64,000 nucleotides of DNA from Oscillospiraceae bacterium (GCA_017438745.1 JAFRUS010000054.1:28546-92545); one strand, 5' to 3'. Shown: positions 36,886-45,721, counted from the stretch's first letter. Notes: generated from the sequence alone by a model not told the origin. Program-made: numbers and translations.

Positions 36886-39195
36886 ATGAAAAAAGGATTT
36901 GCAAAATTTATAAGCGGCCTGTTGTCGGCTGCTGTTACATTTAATTTTGCAGCTCCGTCTGTATTTGTAATGGCATCCGTGGATGACACCATTGCAAGTC
37001 TCAGCGAAACGATCAAGACGGGACTTCAGAATTATGAAACTGCTATCGACATAAGCAAGTTTGAGATGGCACCTGACCAGGAAAATATTTCGAGAATAAG
37101 CGAAGTTCTTGGTTACGTAAGAAAGATGCCTGAAATGTTCTGCATAGGCTTTGAAGATCATATCTCGATCCAGCCGGTATACGCAGCAGACGGAAGCATC
37201 ATTCTCGGCCAGATCAAGTTTACCTATACAAATACACGCGAAGAAGCAGATGCTCTCATGGAGGAACTGGGCACAAAGATAACTGAAGTTATTGACGAAA
37301 CAATAACTCCGGGAATGACAGAACTTCAGAAGGCTCTCAATCTTCACGACTATCTCGTACTCAATACAGTATACGATACAGAAGGAACGATTGCCGACAG
37401 AGACGGCGGTTCATCCGCATATGACATCCTCATCTGCGGAAACGGTGTCTGCGAAGGTTACTCACAGGCATACAACATGCTCCTCGACAGAGTCGGTATC
37501 TCATCCATAATGGTTACAAGCTACGACATGAATCATGCATGGAATCTTGTAAACATTGATAATGAATGGTATCATGTAGATACTACATGGGATGACCCTG
37601 TTCCTGATGCCAAGGGCAGAGTAAATCACAAATACTTCCTGCTTTCGGATGACGAGATCAGAACTACAAATCCTGATGTGGGCAGAAATTATATCCACGA
37701 CAAGTGGGACAGCAAGGGAATTGAAGCCACATCAAAGAAATATGACCACGCTTTCTGGCAGACAGTTGGCACTGAGATCTTTACACGCGGTGATCAGTGG
37801 TACTACGTAAGCGGTGAAGGCGAGTACAGCAGATATACAGAATCCACAGGCGAAACTGACAGTTTCGTAAGTCTCTGTGATGAGAACTGGTACGTGTGGG
37901 GCCAGTATTCAGCATACTGGTCAGGCAAATACATCAGCCTTATAATTTCAGGAGACAAGGTTTTCTTTAACTCTCCTACACAGATATACAAGATGAATCT
38001 CGACGGCTCCGAAAAGGAAGCCTTCGGAAACTACATCAACCCTTATGAAGTTGATGGTTATGTTTACGGACTCAGACTTGTAGGCGACAAGATATATGCA
38101 GTTATCAAGCAGGAACCTTCCGATGAAGGAACACTGTACGAAGCAGCAGATGTTAATTTCGAAGGACAGAGAGTAAGTATTATCGAATCTCTCGAAGGCG
38201 CCATCAGATCGATGGCAGACGGTGAGTCAAGAGAATTTGACCTCAGCGGTCCTGATACAGAAAGCATCCTTCCGGCAGCAGCCATCGATGCAATGAGAAA
38301 CAGAAACATCAAGATATCCCTTGAACTCGGCGATTACAGCTGGAACATAAAGGGCAATGATGTTACTGCTGAAGAAGCAAATGACCTCAATCTTGAGATA
38401 AAGAAAGATCAGGGATCAATACCTGAAGACGTGCTGGCAACTATCGCCGGCAAAAACAAATCTGTTATTGAACTGGATTTCGAGCATGAAGGTGATTTTG
38501 GTCTGAAGGCCAACATCAACTATGATCTTGGAGAACAGTATATCAATAACGTAGCTGTTCTTTACAGTTACGACTTAGCAGGCGCGACAATGGCTAAGGT
38601 CAACACAATGATGGTAGACTCCAACGGTTCTCTCCAGATAGACGTTGACCAGAGTGCAAGCTACGCACTTGTACTGTGGGACATTCAGAGCCCGCAGGAC
38701 CCTATAATACAGGCTCCGGTAAAGCCGCCTCAGGAAGAGGTTACAGCTGAAACAACAGCTGAGGCTCCGGCCGTAACAGAAATGACTTCTGAAGTTACAG
38801 CAGCTCCTGCAGTTACAACAGCAGAAACATCACTGACATCTGAAACAACATTAACATCTGAAACAACTCAGACAACAACTTCTGAGATGACATCAGCTGT
38901 TGACGTTACAGATCCAGCTGAAACAACAGCTGAGACTCCTGCAGTTACTGAGACTACAGAGATCACAACAGCATCTGCTCCTGAAGAATTCAACAAAACA
39001 GCCAAGGGCGACCTCGACGGCAGCGGCAAAGTGGATCTTTCAGATCTTACAGCACTTGCACTCTACCTTTTAGGTGATTCTTCTCTCACAGATGCACAGC
39101 TTGAGATCGTGGATGTAACTGGCGACGGCGTAGTAGATCTTTCAGATCTCGCTACACTGAAGCAGTTCCTTGCACACAAGATCGATCGCTTCTGA
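36886..39195 (+). CDS. secreted transglutaminase-like protein with C-terminal dockerin (769 aa)
   Basis: A signal peptide (1-~30) is followed by a transglutaminase-core domain (~60-245) with a complete Cys-His-Asp triad: C189 in GNGVCEGYSQAYN, H217 in DMNHAWNLV, D232 in YHVDTTWDDP. A ~380-residue region of unknown fold follows (DQWYYVSGEGEYSRY repeats of a WG/DUF5050-like look), then a Thr/Glu-rich linker (~620-700) and a dockerin (~705-769; DLDGSGKVDLSD and DVTGDGVVDLSD). Bacterial members of this superfamily act as cysteine proteases or cross-linkers; which applies is unknown. Expression is probably set by c-di-GMP through the leader riboswitch. GGAGG lies before ATG 36886. Confidence 0.85.
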   Translation: MKKGFAKFISGLLSAAVTFNFAAPSVFVMASVDDTIASLSETIKTGLQNYETAIDISKFEMAPDQENISRISEVLGYVRKMPEMFCIGFEDHISIQPVYAADGSIILGQIKFTYTNTREEADALMEELGTKITEVIDETITPGMTELQKALNLHDYLVLNTVYDTEGTIADRDGGSSAYDILICGNGVCEGYSQAYNMLLDRVGISSIMVTSYDMNHAWNLVNIDNEWYHVDTTWDDPVPDAKGRVNHKYFLLSDDEIRTTNPDVGRNYIHDKWDSKGIEATSKKYDHAFWQTVGTEIFTRGDQWYYVSGEGEYSRYTESTGETDSFVSLCDENWYVWGQYSAYWSGKYISLIISGDKVFFNSPTQIYKMNLDGSEKEAFGNYINPYEVDGYVYGLRLVGDKIYAVIKQEPSDEGTLYEAADVNFEGQRVSIIESLEGAIRSMADGESREFDLSGPDTESILPAAAIDAMRNRNIKISLELGDYSWNIKGNDVTAEEANDLNLEIKKDQGSIPEDVLATIAGKNKSVIELDFEHEGDFGLKANINYDLGEQYINNVAVLYSYDLAGATMAKVNTMMVDSNGSLQIDVDQSASYALVLWDIQSPQDPIIQAPVKPPQEEVTAETTAEAPAVTEMTSEVTAAPAVTTAETSLTSETTLTSETTQTTTSEMTSAVDVTDPAETTAETPAVTETTEITTASAPEEFNKTAKGDLDGSGKVDLSDLTALALYLLGDSSLTDAQLEIVDVTGDGVVDLSDLATLKQFLAHKIDRF

Positions 39196-39251
39196 TAAGG
39201 AAACAATTAAGACATTTTCAAACAAATAGTGTTTTTCTCATATTTCCTTGG

Positions 39252-39292
39252 GAAACGTCCCCTGCTCCACAAGAGCAGGGGCGTTTTCTTTG
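39252..39292 (+). terminator. terminator of transglutaminase unit 1
   Basis: AAACGTCCCCTGCTC pairs with GAGCAGGGGCGTTTT, followed by CTTT. The preceding ~40 bp (TAGTGTTTTTCTCATATTTC) recur after unit 2. Confidence 0.9.
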
Positions 39293-39396
39293 TGTACGTG
39301 TATGATTTTAATACGTGAAACTGCTTATATCCGGATGGTCTATAGTGTGCATATATACAAATATATTCTATAGAGCTGAAATAAATATATATAACA

Positions 39397-39425
39397 TTGA
39401 CAATGTGTGATTGCTGTGGTATACT
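39397..39425 (+). promoter_or_regulatory. sigma-A promoter of riboswitch unit 2
   Basis: TTGACA (39397-39402) and TATACT (39420-39425) have a 17-bp spacer, the same boxes and spacing as unit 1. The leader carries a CCGGAGGTTAACGCTCCGG hairpin at 39442-39460. Confidence 0.8.
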
Positions 39426-39485
39426 ATATATATGGGAAACACCGGAGGTTAACGCTCCGGGAAGGAAACATGAAAAACGAATGAT

Positions 39486-39563
39486 TTGGCAAACCTGTCG
39501 AAAGACAGGGACGCAAAGCTAACGGGTCTAAACCAGACAGAATGGTATGACAGCCAGCTGCAC
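39486..39563 (+). promoter_or_regulatory. c-di-GMP-I (GEMM-I) riboswitch, copy 2
   Basis: It has the same core as copy 1: GGCAAACC, a GAAA tetraloop on a CCTGTC/GACAGG stem, GGACGCAAAGCTAACGGGTC, TAAACC, and GGTATGACAGCCAGCTGC. The near-identity with copy 1 indicates duplication of the whole control-and-gene unit. Confidence 0.93.
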
Positions 39564-39605
39564 GATCTTTGAACGAACTGAAAAGGGAGTTCAGACTGGA
39601 AACAG

Positions 39606-39635
39606 AGGCTGGTACCAAAAGTACCGGCCTTTTCT
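39606..39635 (+). terminator. expression-platform terminator of riboswitch 2
   Basis: AGGCTGGTAC pairs with GTACCGGCCT around a CAAAA loop, followed by TTTCT. A nearby stem (GAACT/AGTTC, 39574-39592) lies between aptamer and terminator. Confidence 0.85.
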
Positions 39636-39687
39636 GATCTGTGACCGCAGAATATGAGAATGATGACAGCAGACAGGAGGAATTACG

Positions 39688-42090
39688 ATGAAAAAATTCG
39701 CGAAATTATTAAGCAGCTTCGTTTCAGCTGCTCTTGCGGTTAATTTTGTTGCTCCTGCAGTGTCAGTTGTTCTGGCAGATACTGATAACACGATCGCCAG
39801 TCTGAGCGAAACGATAAAGGCAGGACTCCAGAGATACGACGCTGCAATAGATGTGAGCAGTTTCGGACTTAAGGTGGATAACGAGGAAAACAAGGCTGAA
39901 AGCGTAAAGAAAATAACCGATTCAATTTCCTACGTAAGAAAAATGCCTGATATGTTCAGTGTTCAGTATGAGACTTCACTCTCAATACAGATCGGATACG
40001 GAGCAGACGGTTCATATATCATAAAGGACATAGTTATAAGATATACAAACACCAAGGAAGAAGCAGACGCACGTCTTGCAGAAGTTAATAAAAAGATCGG
40101 CGAGATCGTCGAACAAAACATTACTCCTGAGATGACAGAGCTTGAAAAGGCACTTAATCTTCACGATTATCTGGTACTCAATACTTCCTACGATCTTAAT
40201 CAGTCAGTACCTGATCTTTACGACGGATATACAGCCTATGACATTCTCATGTGCGGCAACGGCGTGTGTGAAGGATATGCGCAGGCGTACAACATGCTTC
40301 TTGAAAAGGCTGGCATATCTTCAATAATGGTAACCAGCGACAGCATGAACCACGCATGGAATCTTGTAAACATAGACGGTGAATGGTATCACGTGGACGT
40401 TACATGGGACGATCCTACTCCTGATGCAAAGGGAAGAGTAGGCCACGGATATTTCCTCCTTTCAGACAATGCTTTTGCACAGGCTAACCCGGCAGCAGGC
40501 AGAAACACTAAGCACTATGACTGGAACAGCAAGGGCCTCAAGGCAACTTCAGAAAAATACGACAACGCATTCTGGCAGACAGTAACAGCTGAGATCTTCA
40601 CAAGAGGTGATCAGTGGTACTTCATAAACAAAAACGGCGAATACAGCAGATATAACGAATCAACAGGAAACGTTGATACATGGATAAGCCTCTGCGAAGA
40701 AAAGTGGTACACATGGGATGACCAGAATAATATGCCGAGTTACAAAGCATACTGGGACGGCAAATACATGAGTCTCATAATTTCAGACAACAAGGTTTAC
40801 TTCAATACTCCGACACAGCTTTACTCAATGAATCTTGACGGATCTGAAAAGGTGACAGTAGGAAACTACATCAACCCTTATGAAACTCACGGTTTAGTAT
40901 ACGGACTTAAGCTAAATGGCGGCAAGATATATGCAGTAATAAAGCAGAAGCCTGATGATGAAGGTTCACTGTATGAGATCATAGCAATTGCTGATGCAGG
41001 AATAAATGTTACTCATAAAGTATCATTTATCGAAAGTCTGGTAGATATGATAAATGCGATGCCGGACGGCACTTCAGGAAAATTTGATTTCAACGAAGAG
41101 ACAGTTCTTCCTTCAGAAGCAATAGATGCAATGAGAGACCGCGATATCACAATAACCTTTGACCTTGGCGAATACAGCTGGGATATTAAAGGTAAGGATA
41201 TCGGCGCAGAGGAAACCGGAGATCTTAATCTTGAAATCAAAAAGGATCAGGGCGTTATACCTGGTGACATGCTCAAATCAGTTTCACACAATAACAGTTC
41301 AGTTATCGAACTCGATCTCCAGCACGAAGGCCTTTTCGGACTTAAAGCCAGCATAAACTACCTGCTCGGTTCAGAGTTCTGCAACAACATAGCAGTACTT
41401 TATACCTACAATCAGGCAGAGTCAAAGATGGATAAAATGAATACAACACTCGTTGACTCAAACGGCGCATTACAGCTTTCACTCGAGCAGTCTTCATGCT
41501 ACGCACTGGTGCTCAACAATGCATATGCACCAATCGGAACTGAAACTTCTGTTCAGGAAACAACAGCATCAGAGACAATTTCAGAAAGTGAACCGGCTGT
41601 TACAGAAACAGAAGTACCTGAGATCACAACAGCTCCGGAAGTTACTACAGTACCTGAGACCACAACGGTTTCAGAAACAGTAATGACAACAGAGCGGACT
41701 ACAGTTTCAGAGACAACTGCACCTGAGGAAACAACAGTTCCTGAAACAACCACTGCAGCAACTGAACCTGCAACAGAAGCTTCATCAGAGGTAACTACTA
41801 CAGAAGCTACGACACCGGCAGTCACAACAGCGACAACAGAACTGACAACACCTGCAGAGACCACACCGGTTACAGAAAAGCCTGAACCGGAAGGCATTAA
41901 GGGCGACATCGACGGCAACGGAAGAATAGATCTTTCAGACCTTACAACAGTTGCACTTTATCTCTTAGGTGATGTAAATCTTAACGAGACACAGTTAAAG
42001 TTTGCAGACGTTGACGGTGACGGTATCGTAGGACTTACAGATCTTGCAAGGATCAAGCAGTTTATCTCGCACAAGATCGAGAAGTTATAA
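39688..42090 (+). CDS. secreted transglutaminase-like protein with C-terminal dockerin (800 aa)
   Basis: It is a paralog of 36886-39195. Signal peptide (1-~29), transglutaminase core with triad C194 (GNGVCEGYAQAYN), H222 (SMNHAWNLV) and D237 (YHVDVTWDDP), the same middle region of unknown fold, a long Thr/Glu/Pro linker (~615-730), and a C-terminal dockerin (~735-800; DIDGNGRIDLSD and DVDGDGIVGLTD). The linker is longer than in the paralog and is encoded by near-repetitive ACA/GAA codons. AGGAGG lies before ATG 39688. The gene probably answers to c-di-GMP through its own riboswitch. The dockerin belongs to the same class as unit 1 and differs from the class used by the PstS-like proteins. Confidence 0.85.
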   Translation: MKKFAKLLSSFVSAALAVNFVAPAVSVVLADTDNTIASLSETIKAGLQRYDAAIDVSSFGLKVDNEENKAESVKKITDSISYVRKMPDMFSVQYETSLSIQIGYGADGSYIIKDIVIRYTNTKEEADARLAEVNKKIGEIVEQNITPEMTELEKALNLHDYLVLNTSYDLNQSVPDLYDGYTAYDILMCGNGVCEGYAQAYNMLLEKAGISSIMVTSDSMNHAWNLVNIDGEWYHVDVTWDDPTPDAKGRVGHGYFLLSDNAFAQANPAAGRNTKHYDWNSKGLKATSEKYDNAFWQTVTAEIFTRGDQWYFINKNGEYSRYNESTGNVDTWISLCEEKWYTWDDQNNMPSYKAYWDGKYMSLIISDNKVYFNTPTQLYSMNLDGSEKVTVGNYINPYETHGLVYGLKLNGGKIYAVIKQKPDDEGSLYEIIAIADAGINVTHKVSFIESLVDMINAMPDGTSGKFDFNEETVLPSEAIDAMRDRDITITFDLGEYSWDIKGKDIGAEETGDLNLEIKKDQGVIPGDMLKSVSHNNSSVIELDLQHEGLFGLKASINYLLGSEFCNNIAVLYTYNQAESKMDKMNTTLVDSNGALQLSLEQSSCYALVLNNAYAPIGTETSVQETTASETISESEPAVTETEVPEITTAPEVTTVPETTTVSETVMTTERTTVSETTAPEETTVPETTTAATEPATEASSEVTTTEATTPAVTTATTELTTPAETTPVTEKPEPEGIKGDIDGNGRIDLSDLTTVALYLLGDVNLNETQLKFADVDGDGIVGLTDLARIKQFISHKIEKL

Positions 42091-42132
42091 AGACATTTCC
42101 AACATAGTGTTTTTCTCATATTTCCTTGGGAG

Positions 42133-42165
42133 GTGCCCCTGCTCGTCAGAGCAGGGGTGCTTTCT
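42133..42165 (+). terminator. terminator of transglutaminase unit 2
   Basis: GCCCCTGCTC pairs with GAGCAGGGGTGC, followed by TTTCTT. A second hairpin (AAACCGCATTC / GAATGCGGTTT, 42195-42221) lies downstream. Confidence 0.88.
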
Positions 42166-42255
42166 TGGTGGGTTGCCTCCGGCAACCAATTGAAAAACCG
42201 CATTCTGCCCGAATGCGGTTTGGATACGGAGTGTTCTGACAATTCAGCTATGATA

Positions 42256-42284
42256 TTGATAAATCTGCAGTGATGTGGTATAAT
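42256..42284 (+). promoter_or_regulatory. sigma-A promoter of the 247-aa lipoprotein gene
   Basis: TTGATA (42256-42261) and TATAAT (42279-42284) have a 17-bp spacer. Since transcription would start near 42291, the upstream in-frame ATG at 42270 cannot be the start. Confidence 0.7.
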
Positions 42285-42371
42285 AATCGATATGTCAACA
42301 AAATTAATAAATGTGTTTTTTATTATATTAACTTGTTTGATGATAAGAAAAAGTTACGGAGGATAAAGTTA

Positions 42372-43115
42372 ATGAAAAAAGAAGCTTTGGCTTTTATTAT
42401 TGCAGCAGGTATGATGTCAGTTATGACAGGTTGCGTAAGTCAGAAGACTGATGATGTATCAAACGGAACAGAACAGCCTTCATACAATGAGGCAGTAACA
42501 GAAAACCAGAACGCTGAAGAAACTGAAAATATAGAAGAAACAGAAGTTGAAGAAGAGGTTGTTATTGAACCAACTCAGGAGATACTTGATGCAGAACTGG
42601 CTGACAATAAAGTTCAGTTAGGTAATCATGTAATTCAGTTCCCTATATCTTTTCAGGATTTTATTGATAAGGGTGTAGTGCTGACGAGTGATGATAATCC
42701 TAATACAGAAATAGTTGAGCCAAATCAAGGCGCGGGATTTTCTTTTGTTTTAGATGGTAAAGACTATTATTCGTTTGCAGATAATATAGAAGAAAAAAGA
42801 TTACAAATGAAAGATTGTTTGGTGCGTGGTGTTGCACATGAAAACCATATAGATATTATAAGTGATGCGATATTTGCTAAAGGCATTAGAATTGGTTCAA
42901 CTATAGATGAATTAAAATCCGTTTGGGGTGAACCAAACGAAGATTTTGTGGACTTTTATGAGTATTATCAAGAGAGGGAGCTGGAAAACTCCAGAGTGAA
43001 TGAGTATGTTTATACTGTATATCTGGATTTAGAAACGGAAACGATACGGTTTATTGATTTTTCTTGTAACGATGTGTCAGAAGATGCACCGATTGTAACT
43101 GAGTCAGCAAATTAA
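42372..43115 (+). CDS. lipoprotein of unknown function (247 aa)
   Basis: Start ATG 42372 after GGAGG; the promoter position rules out an earlier start. The N-terminus is a lipoprotein signal with lipobox MTGCV (Cys ~19). A Glu/Asn-rich linker (~25-65) follows. The rest contains LGNHVIQFPISFQDFIDKGV and, near the end, FAKGIRIGSTIDELKSVWGE, a pattern seen in small extracytoplasmic proteins of Firmicutes with 'G...iG.t..el...wG.P' repeats. Function is unknown. Base composition is visibly AT-richer in its second half than the flanking genes, which hints at a different origin. Confidence 0.65.
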   Translation: MKKEALAFIIAAGMMSVMTGCVSQKTDDVSNGTEQPSYNEAVTENQNAEETENIEETEVEEEVVIEPTQEILDAELADNKVQLGNHVIQFPISFQDFIDKGVVLTSDDNPNTEIVEPNQGAGFSFVLDGKDYYSFADNIEEKRLQMKDCLVRGVAHENHIDIISDAIFAKGIRIGSTIDELKSVWGEPNEDFVDFYEYYQERELENSRVNEYVYTVYLDLETETIRFIDFSCNDVSEDAPIVTESAN

Positions 43116-43117
43116 TT

Positions 43118-43169
43118 TAAAAAGCCCGATTTGCTTTTATCATTCCGATACATGCAGTCGGGTTTTTAT
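43118..43169 (+). terminator. terminator of the 247-aa lipoprotein gene
   Basis: AAAAAGCCCGA pairs with TCGGGTTTTT across a 28-nt loop, followed by ATT. Confidence 0.65.
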
Positions 43170-43196
43170 TCTACCATTCTTAATTCGTCGTATCAC

Positions 43197-43225
43197 TTGA
43201 TAAAGTTGTGTATTTATGGTATACT
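43197..43225 (+). promoter_or_regulatory. sigma-A promoter of the UPF0175 gene
   Basis: TTGATA (43197-43202) and TATACT (43220-43225) have a 17-bp spacer. Confidence 0.65.
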
Positions 43226-43275
43226 AAATTTAGAAGATTGACGTAAAATCGTAATATGACAGGAGGCGTTTCTAA

Positions 43276-43539
43276 ATGAATATGGTTTCAGTAGAGATTA
43301 GTATTCCACATGATATGGCAGTTCTTATGGAAAATCAGAGTGACCGAATGACATTTGAAAGAAATGCCATGATGATATACCCGTATATTCACAGTTTGCA
43401 GATTTCCCATGGCAGAGCGGCTGAGATACTCGGAGTTTCAAAACTTGATCTTATTGATTTTTACAATAGTATGGGCCTTTCATATCTTGACCAGAGTGAG
43501 GAAGAACTTGAAGAAGAACTGCTAAATCACTGGGATTGA
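43276..43539 (+). CDS. UPF0175-family protein (antitoxin-like)
   Basis: 87 residues. The central helix-turn-helix-like segment (MIYPYIHSLQISHGRAAEILGVSKLDLIDFY) matches the UPF0175 family, whose members often sit just before a DUF3368 PIN-like toxin. AGGAGG lies 8-9 bp before ATG 43276. The C-terminus is acidic (EEELEEELLNHWD). The next ORF, 5 nt away, is only the C-terminal end of such a partner. The pair would be an orphaned or decaying toxin-antitoxin module. Annotation as antitoxin rests on family context. Confidence 0.75.
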   Translation: MNMVSVEISIPHDMAVLMENQSDRMTFERNAMMIYPYIHSLQISHGRAAEILGVSKLDLIDFYNSMGLSYLDQSEEELEEELLNHWD

Positions 43540-43544
43540 GTATA

Positions 43545-43691
43545 ATGGGCACAATAGGTATTCTTCTTTCGGCTTACGAAGATAATGTGCTTAGTTCCGA
43601 GGAGGTTCGGGAGGCTTTGAACAAACTGAGAGTATCGAACCGGCATATAAGCGAAAACCTGCTTAATGTTGCTTTGGAAAAATTGAAATAG
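43545..43691 (+). pseudogene. truncated DUF3368 (PIN-like toxin) C-terminal remnant
   Basis: 48 residues beginning MGTIGILLSAYEDNVLSSEE and containing EALNKLRVSNRHISENLL. This matches the last third of DUF3368 proteins, where G-T-x-G-I-L starts the final helical part. The N-terminal PIN catalytic half with its acidic residues is missing, so it cannot be a working nuclease. It lies 5 nt after the UPF0175 stop, where the full partner would be expected. It may still be translated as a short peptide. Confidence 0.65.
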
Positions 43692-43699
43692 TTTATATT

Positions 43700-43734
43700 A
43701 ACCGGCTGTACGTGTTGCGTACAGCCGGTTTTTA
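43700..43734 (+). terminator. terminator after the UPF0175/DUF3368 remnant
   Basis: A perfect 13-bp stem (AACCGGCTGTACG / CGTACAGCCGGTT) is followed by TTTA. Confidence 0.92.
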
Positions 43735-43805
43735 AATAGCAAAGTTCACCGTGAGGTGAACTTTACCATAGCGGTTTGGGAGCGGATATTTCGGTAATGC
43801 CATGA

Positions 43806-43834
43806 TTGACAAATCAACACTTTATGGGTATAAT
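43806..43834 (+). promoter_or_regulatory. sigma-A promoter of the coiled-coil membrane protein gene
   Basis: TTGACA (43806-43811) and TATAAT (43829-43834) have a 17-bp spacer. The promoter overlaps the upstream in-frame ATG at 43802, which therefore is not used. Confidence 0.78.
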
Positions 43835-43864
43835 GTATTTATTGATGAAAAACAGGGGGATTTT

Positions 43865-44677
43865 ATGAAACAAGTTCTTGCAATTATTTTAACAGTATTC
43901 AGTACTCTGATGTTAGCGGGCTTTATTCTTATTCTGAAAAACAAGGAGTTTAATATTATTATATCAAGGGTTTATCACGGATATAGTTTAGAATGGAATA
44001 AGAAAATGCTTGGATTTTCTTTAGTGTTTTTTATCCTATCGGTTATCGGACTGGTTCGTGAAAGTTTTCTGCAGAATAAGAAAGAGAAAAAAGAACGTGA
44101 AGATAAGGTTCAGAAACAACAGGAAAAAGATACGCTGCAGGCACAGATTGCAGAAATGCAGCAGCAACTTCAGCAAATGAAAGGACAGCAGCCAAATGAT
44201 ATGCAGCTGAACGACATTCAGCTTCGTCTTAACGAAATGGAAGCGCGTATGCAGAGTCTGGAGCCGAAAAAACAGGTTCAGAATAATAATGCGGCTGCAG
44301 GTACACCTACAGTTGTTGAAGTGGATCTGGGTACGCTGTCCAGCCTTGAAAGCAGTATATGGTCTATCGGCGGCAGATGGATTGTATCATTTCTTATTAG
44401 CTTCCTGCTTTCAATGGGATCGGTGTTCATCATATATATATGGGTATCACTTGCATGGTTCTTTATTAAACTTACTCATAATTATCTTATCGGTATTGTT
44501 GTATGTGTTATTTCAATGGCTGCATTGTTTGATAAGATATCGAACATGTCAGGAGCGGTGAATTTAATCGCTACATTTGCACTGGTGTTCGGATGCTTTA
44601 TAATTGATATTATCAATGTTATAAGATATATCAGACTTAAAACCAAACTTAAAAAAATGGGTATAACTATCAGCTGA
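43865..44677 (+). CDS. membrane protein with coiled coil, unknown function (270 aa)
   Basis: Start ATG 43865 after GGGGGA; the promoter at 43806-43834 excludes an earlier start. Two N-terminal membrane spans (~3-22 and ~46-64) are followed by a Lys/Glu/Gln-rich coiled coil (~70-140, KKEKKEREDKVQKQQEKDTL). A short linker then leads to a C-terminal block of three or four spans (~165-260). No catalytic motif is seen and I do not recognise the family. It is flanked by its own promoter and terminator, so it is a single-gene unit. Confidence 0.65.
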   Translation: MKQVLAIILTVFSTLMLAGFILILKNKEFNIIISRVYHGYSLEWNKKMLGFSLVFFILSVIGLVRESFLQNKKEKKEREDKVQKQQEKDTLQAQIAEMQQQLQQMKGQQPNDMQLNDIQLRLNEMEARMQSLEPKKQVQNNNAAAGTPTVVEVDLGTLSSLESSIWSIGGRWIVSFLISFLLSMGSVFIIYIWVSLAWFFIKLTHNYLIGIVVCVISMAALFDKISNMSGAVNLIATFALVFGCFIIDIINVIRYIRLKTKLKKMGITIS

Positions 44678-44720
44678 CAGATACGTGAATTTAGTTTAGC
44701 TGATCATCTTGCATAAGTAA

Positions 44721-44751
44721 CAGGCGGTGTCCGGTGGGCACCGCTGTTTTT
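44721..44751 (+). terminator. terminator of the coiled-coil membrane protein gene
   Basis: CAGGCGGTGTCC pairs with GGGCACCGCTG, followed by a T run. Confidence 0.8.
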
Positions 44752-44760
44752 ATATGAGTA

Positions 44761-44789
44761 TTGCCAAATCCTCCGGAATAAGTTATACT
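44761..44789 (+). promoter_or_regulatory. sigma-A promoter of the 289-aa lipoprotein gene
   Basis: TTGCCA (44761-44766) and TATACT (44784-44789) have a 17-bp spacer. Confidence 0.6.
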
Positions 44790-44851
44790 TTAAAATAGGA
44801 TTGATACGTGAAACAAAGGACTAAATATATTTAGAGTCAGGAGTCTGGATT

Positions 44852-45721
44852 ATGAAAAAAATCTCATTATTATTAGCGTTCTGCGTGACTGCGGCAGTTA
44901 TGCTCTGCAGTTGTGACAGCGGAAGTACAACTACTACAATAAATGACAGTGCGGCCGATAACGGTGCTTCCGGAGCAGAAGTTACGGAGGCGGATGAAGA
45001 GTCAGTTCCGGAAGACGGAGAGAACGAGGACTCGGTTTATTACGGATTTGAAAGCTTTGAGTTTGATCTGCATGCGGGAGAAAATAAATACACACTCGAC
45101 ATTGGTGAGATCGATATGCTCCCACCGTATTATGATGTCTATAACGACAAGCTTTATGTGTTCTGCGAATCCCTTGACGGAAAAGCGAGCATTGCGGTGA
45201 TACCTCCGGAAGATCCGGAAAGCCGTGAGATCATTGAGCTTCCGGAATGTCCGGTGAAATTTGATGACGTTGACCCGCCGATGATGCAGGCTGAAAATAC
45301 GGTTGCCGGCATGAGTCTGGGAATGACACTTTATAAGTACAACTGGGCAGATAACAGTTACTCCGAAACAGAGATCCAGGGCGGATGGGGCATGGATATC
45401 GATAAAGAAGGAAATATCTATGTTCTTTGCAACGGTCAGGACGGAAAGAAGAATATTCAGAAATTTGATGCTGACCTTAAGCCGGTTTACACAGCCGATG
45501 TGACGAATGAGACAGCATTTGTGGACTATATCCGTGTTGATGAAAATGATGAGCTGGCTGTTTATCATTACAACATCGACGAGGACAAAATGGACTGCGA
45601 CGTTATCGACAAGGAGACAGGTAAAATATCCGAAACACGCGATAATGTGATCTTTGAGCCGGAAGCCCATCTGAAAACCTCAGACGGTACTAAGATCTGG
45701 CTTGAAGCAGAGACAGAGTGA
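44852..45721 (+). CDS. lipoprotein, possible beta-propeller fragment (289 aa)
   Basis: The N-terminus is a lipoprotein signal with lipobox MLCSC (Cys ~21). An acidic Ser/Glu linker (~25-65) follows. The rest has repeated short strands of the type YDVYNDKLYVFCESLDGKAS and MDIDKEGNIYVLCNGQDGKK, which look like blades of a beta-propeller. At 289 residues there is room for about half a propeller. No catalytic motif is seen. It is a single-gene unit on the outer face of the membrane. Function is unknown. Confidence 0.65.
   Translation: MKKISLLLAFCVTAAVMLCSCDSGSTTTTINDSAADNGASGAEVTEADEESVPEDGENEDSVYYGFESFEFDLHAGENKYTLDIGEIDMLPPYYDVYNDKLYVFCESLDGKASIAVIPPEDPESREIIELPECPVKFDDVDPPMMQAENTVAGMSLGMTLYKYNWADNSYSETEIQGGWGMDIDKEGNIYVLCNGQDGKKNIQKFDADLKPVYTADVTNETAFVDYIRVDENDELAVYHYNIDEDKMDCDVIDKETGKISETRDNVIFEPEAHLKTSDGTKIWLEAETE

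Noticed and set aside
41553..41918. 121-codon minus-strand Val/Ser-rich ORF
   Set aside because: It is the antisense of the Thr/Glu linker of the second transglutaminase protein.
42195..42221. Hairpin AAACCGCATTC/GAATGCGGTTT as an additional terminator
   Set aside because: The plus-strand side lacks a T run and no minus-strand gene ends there; only noted as structure.
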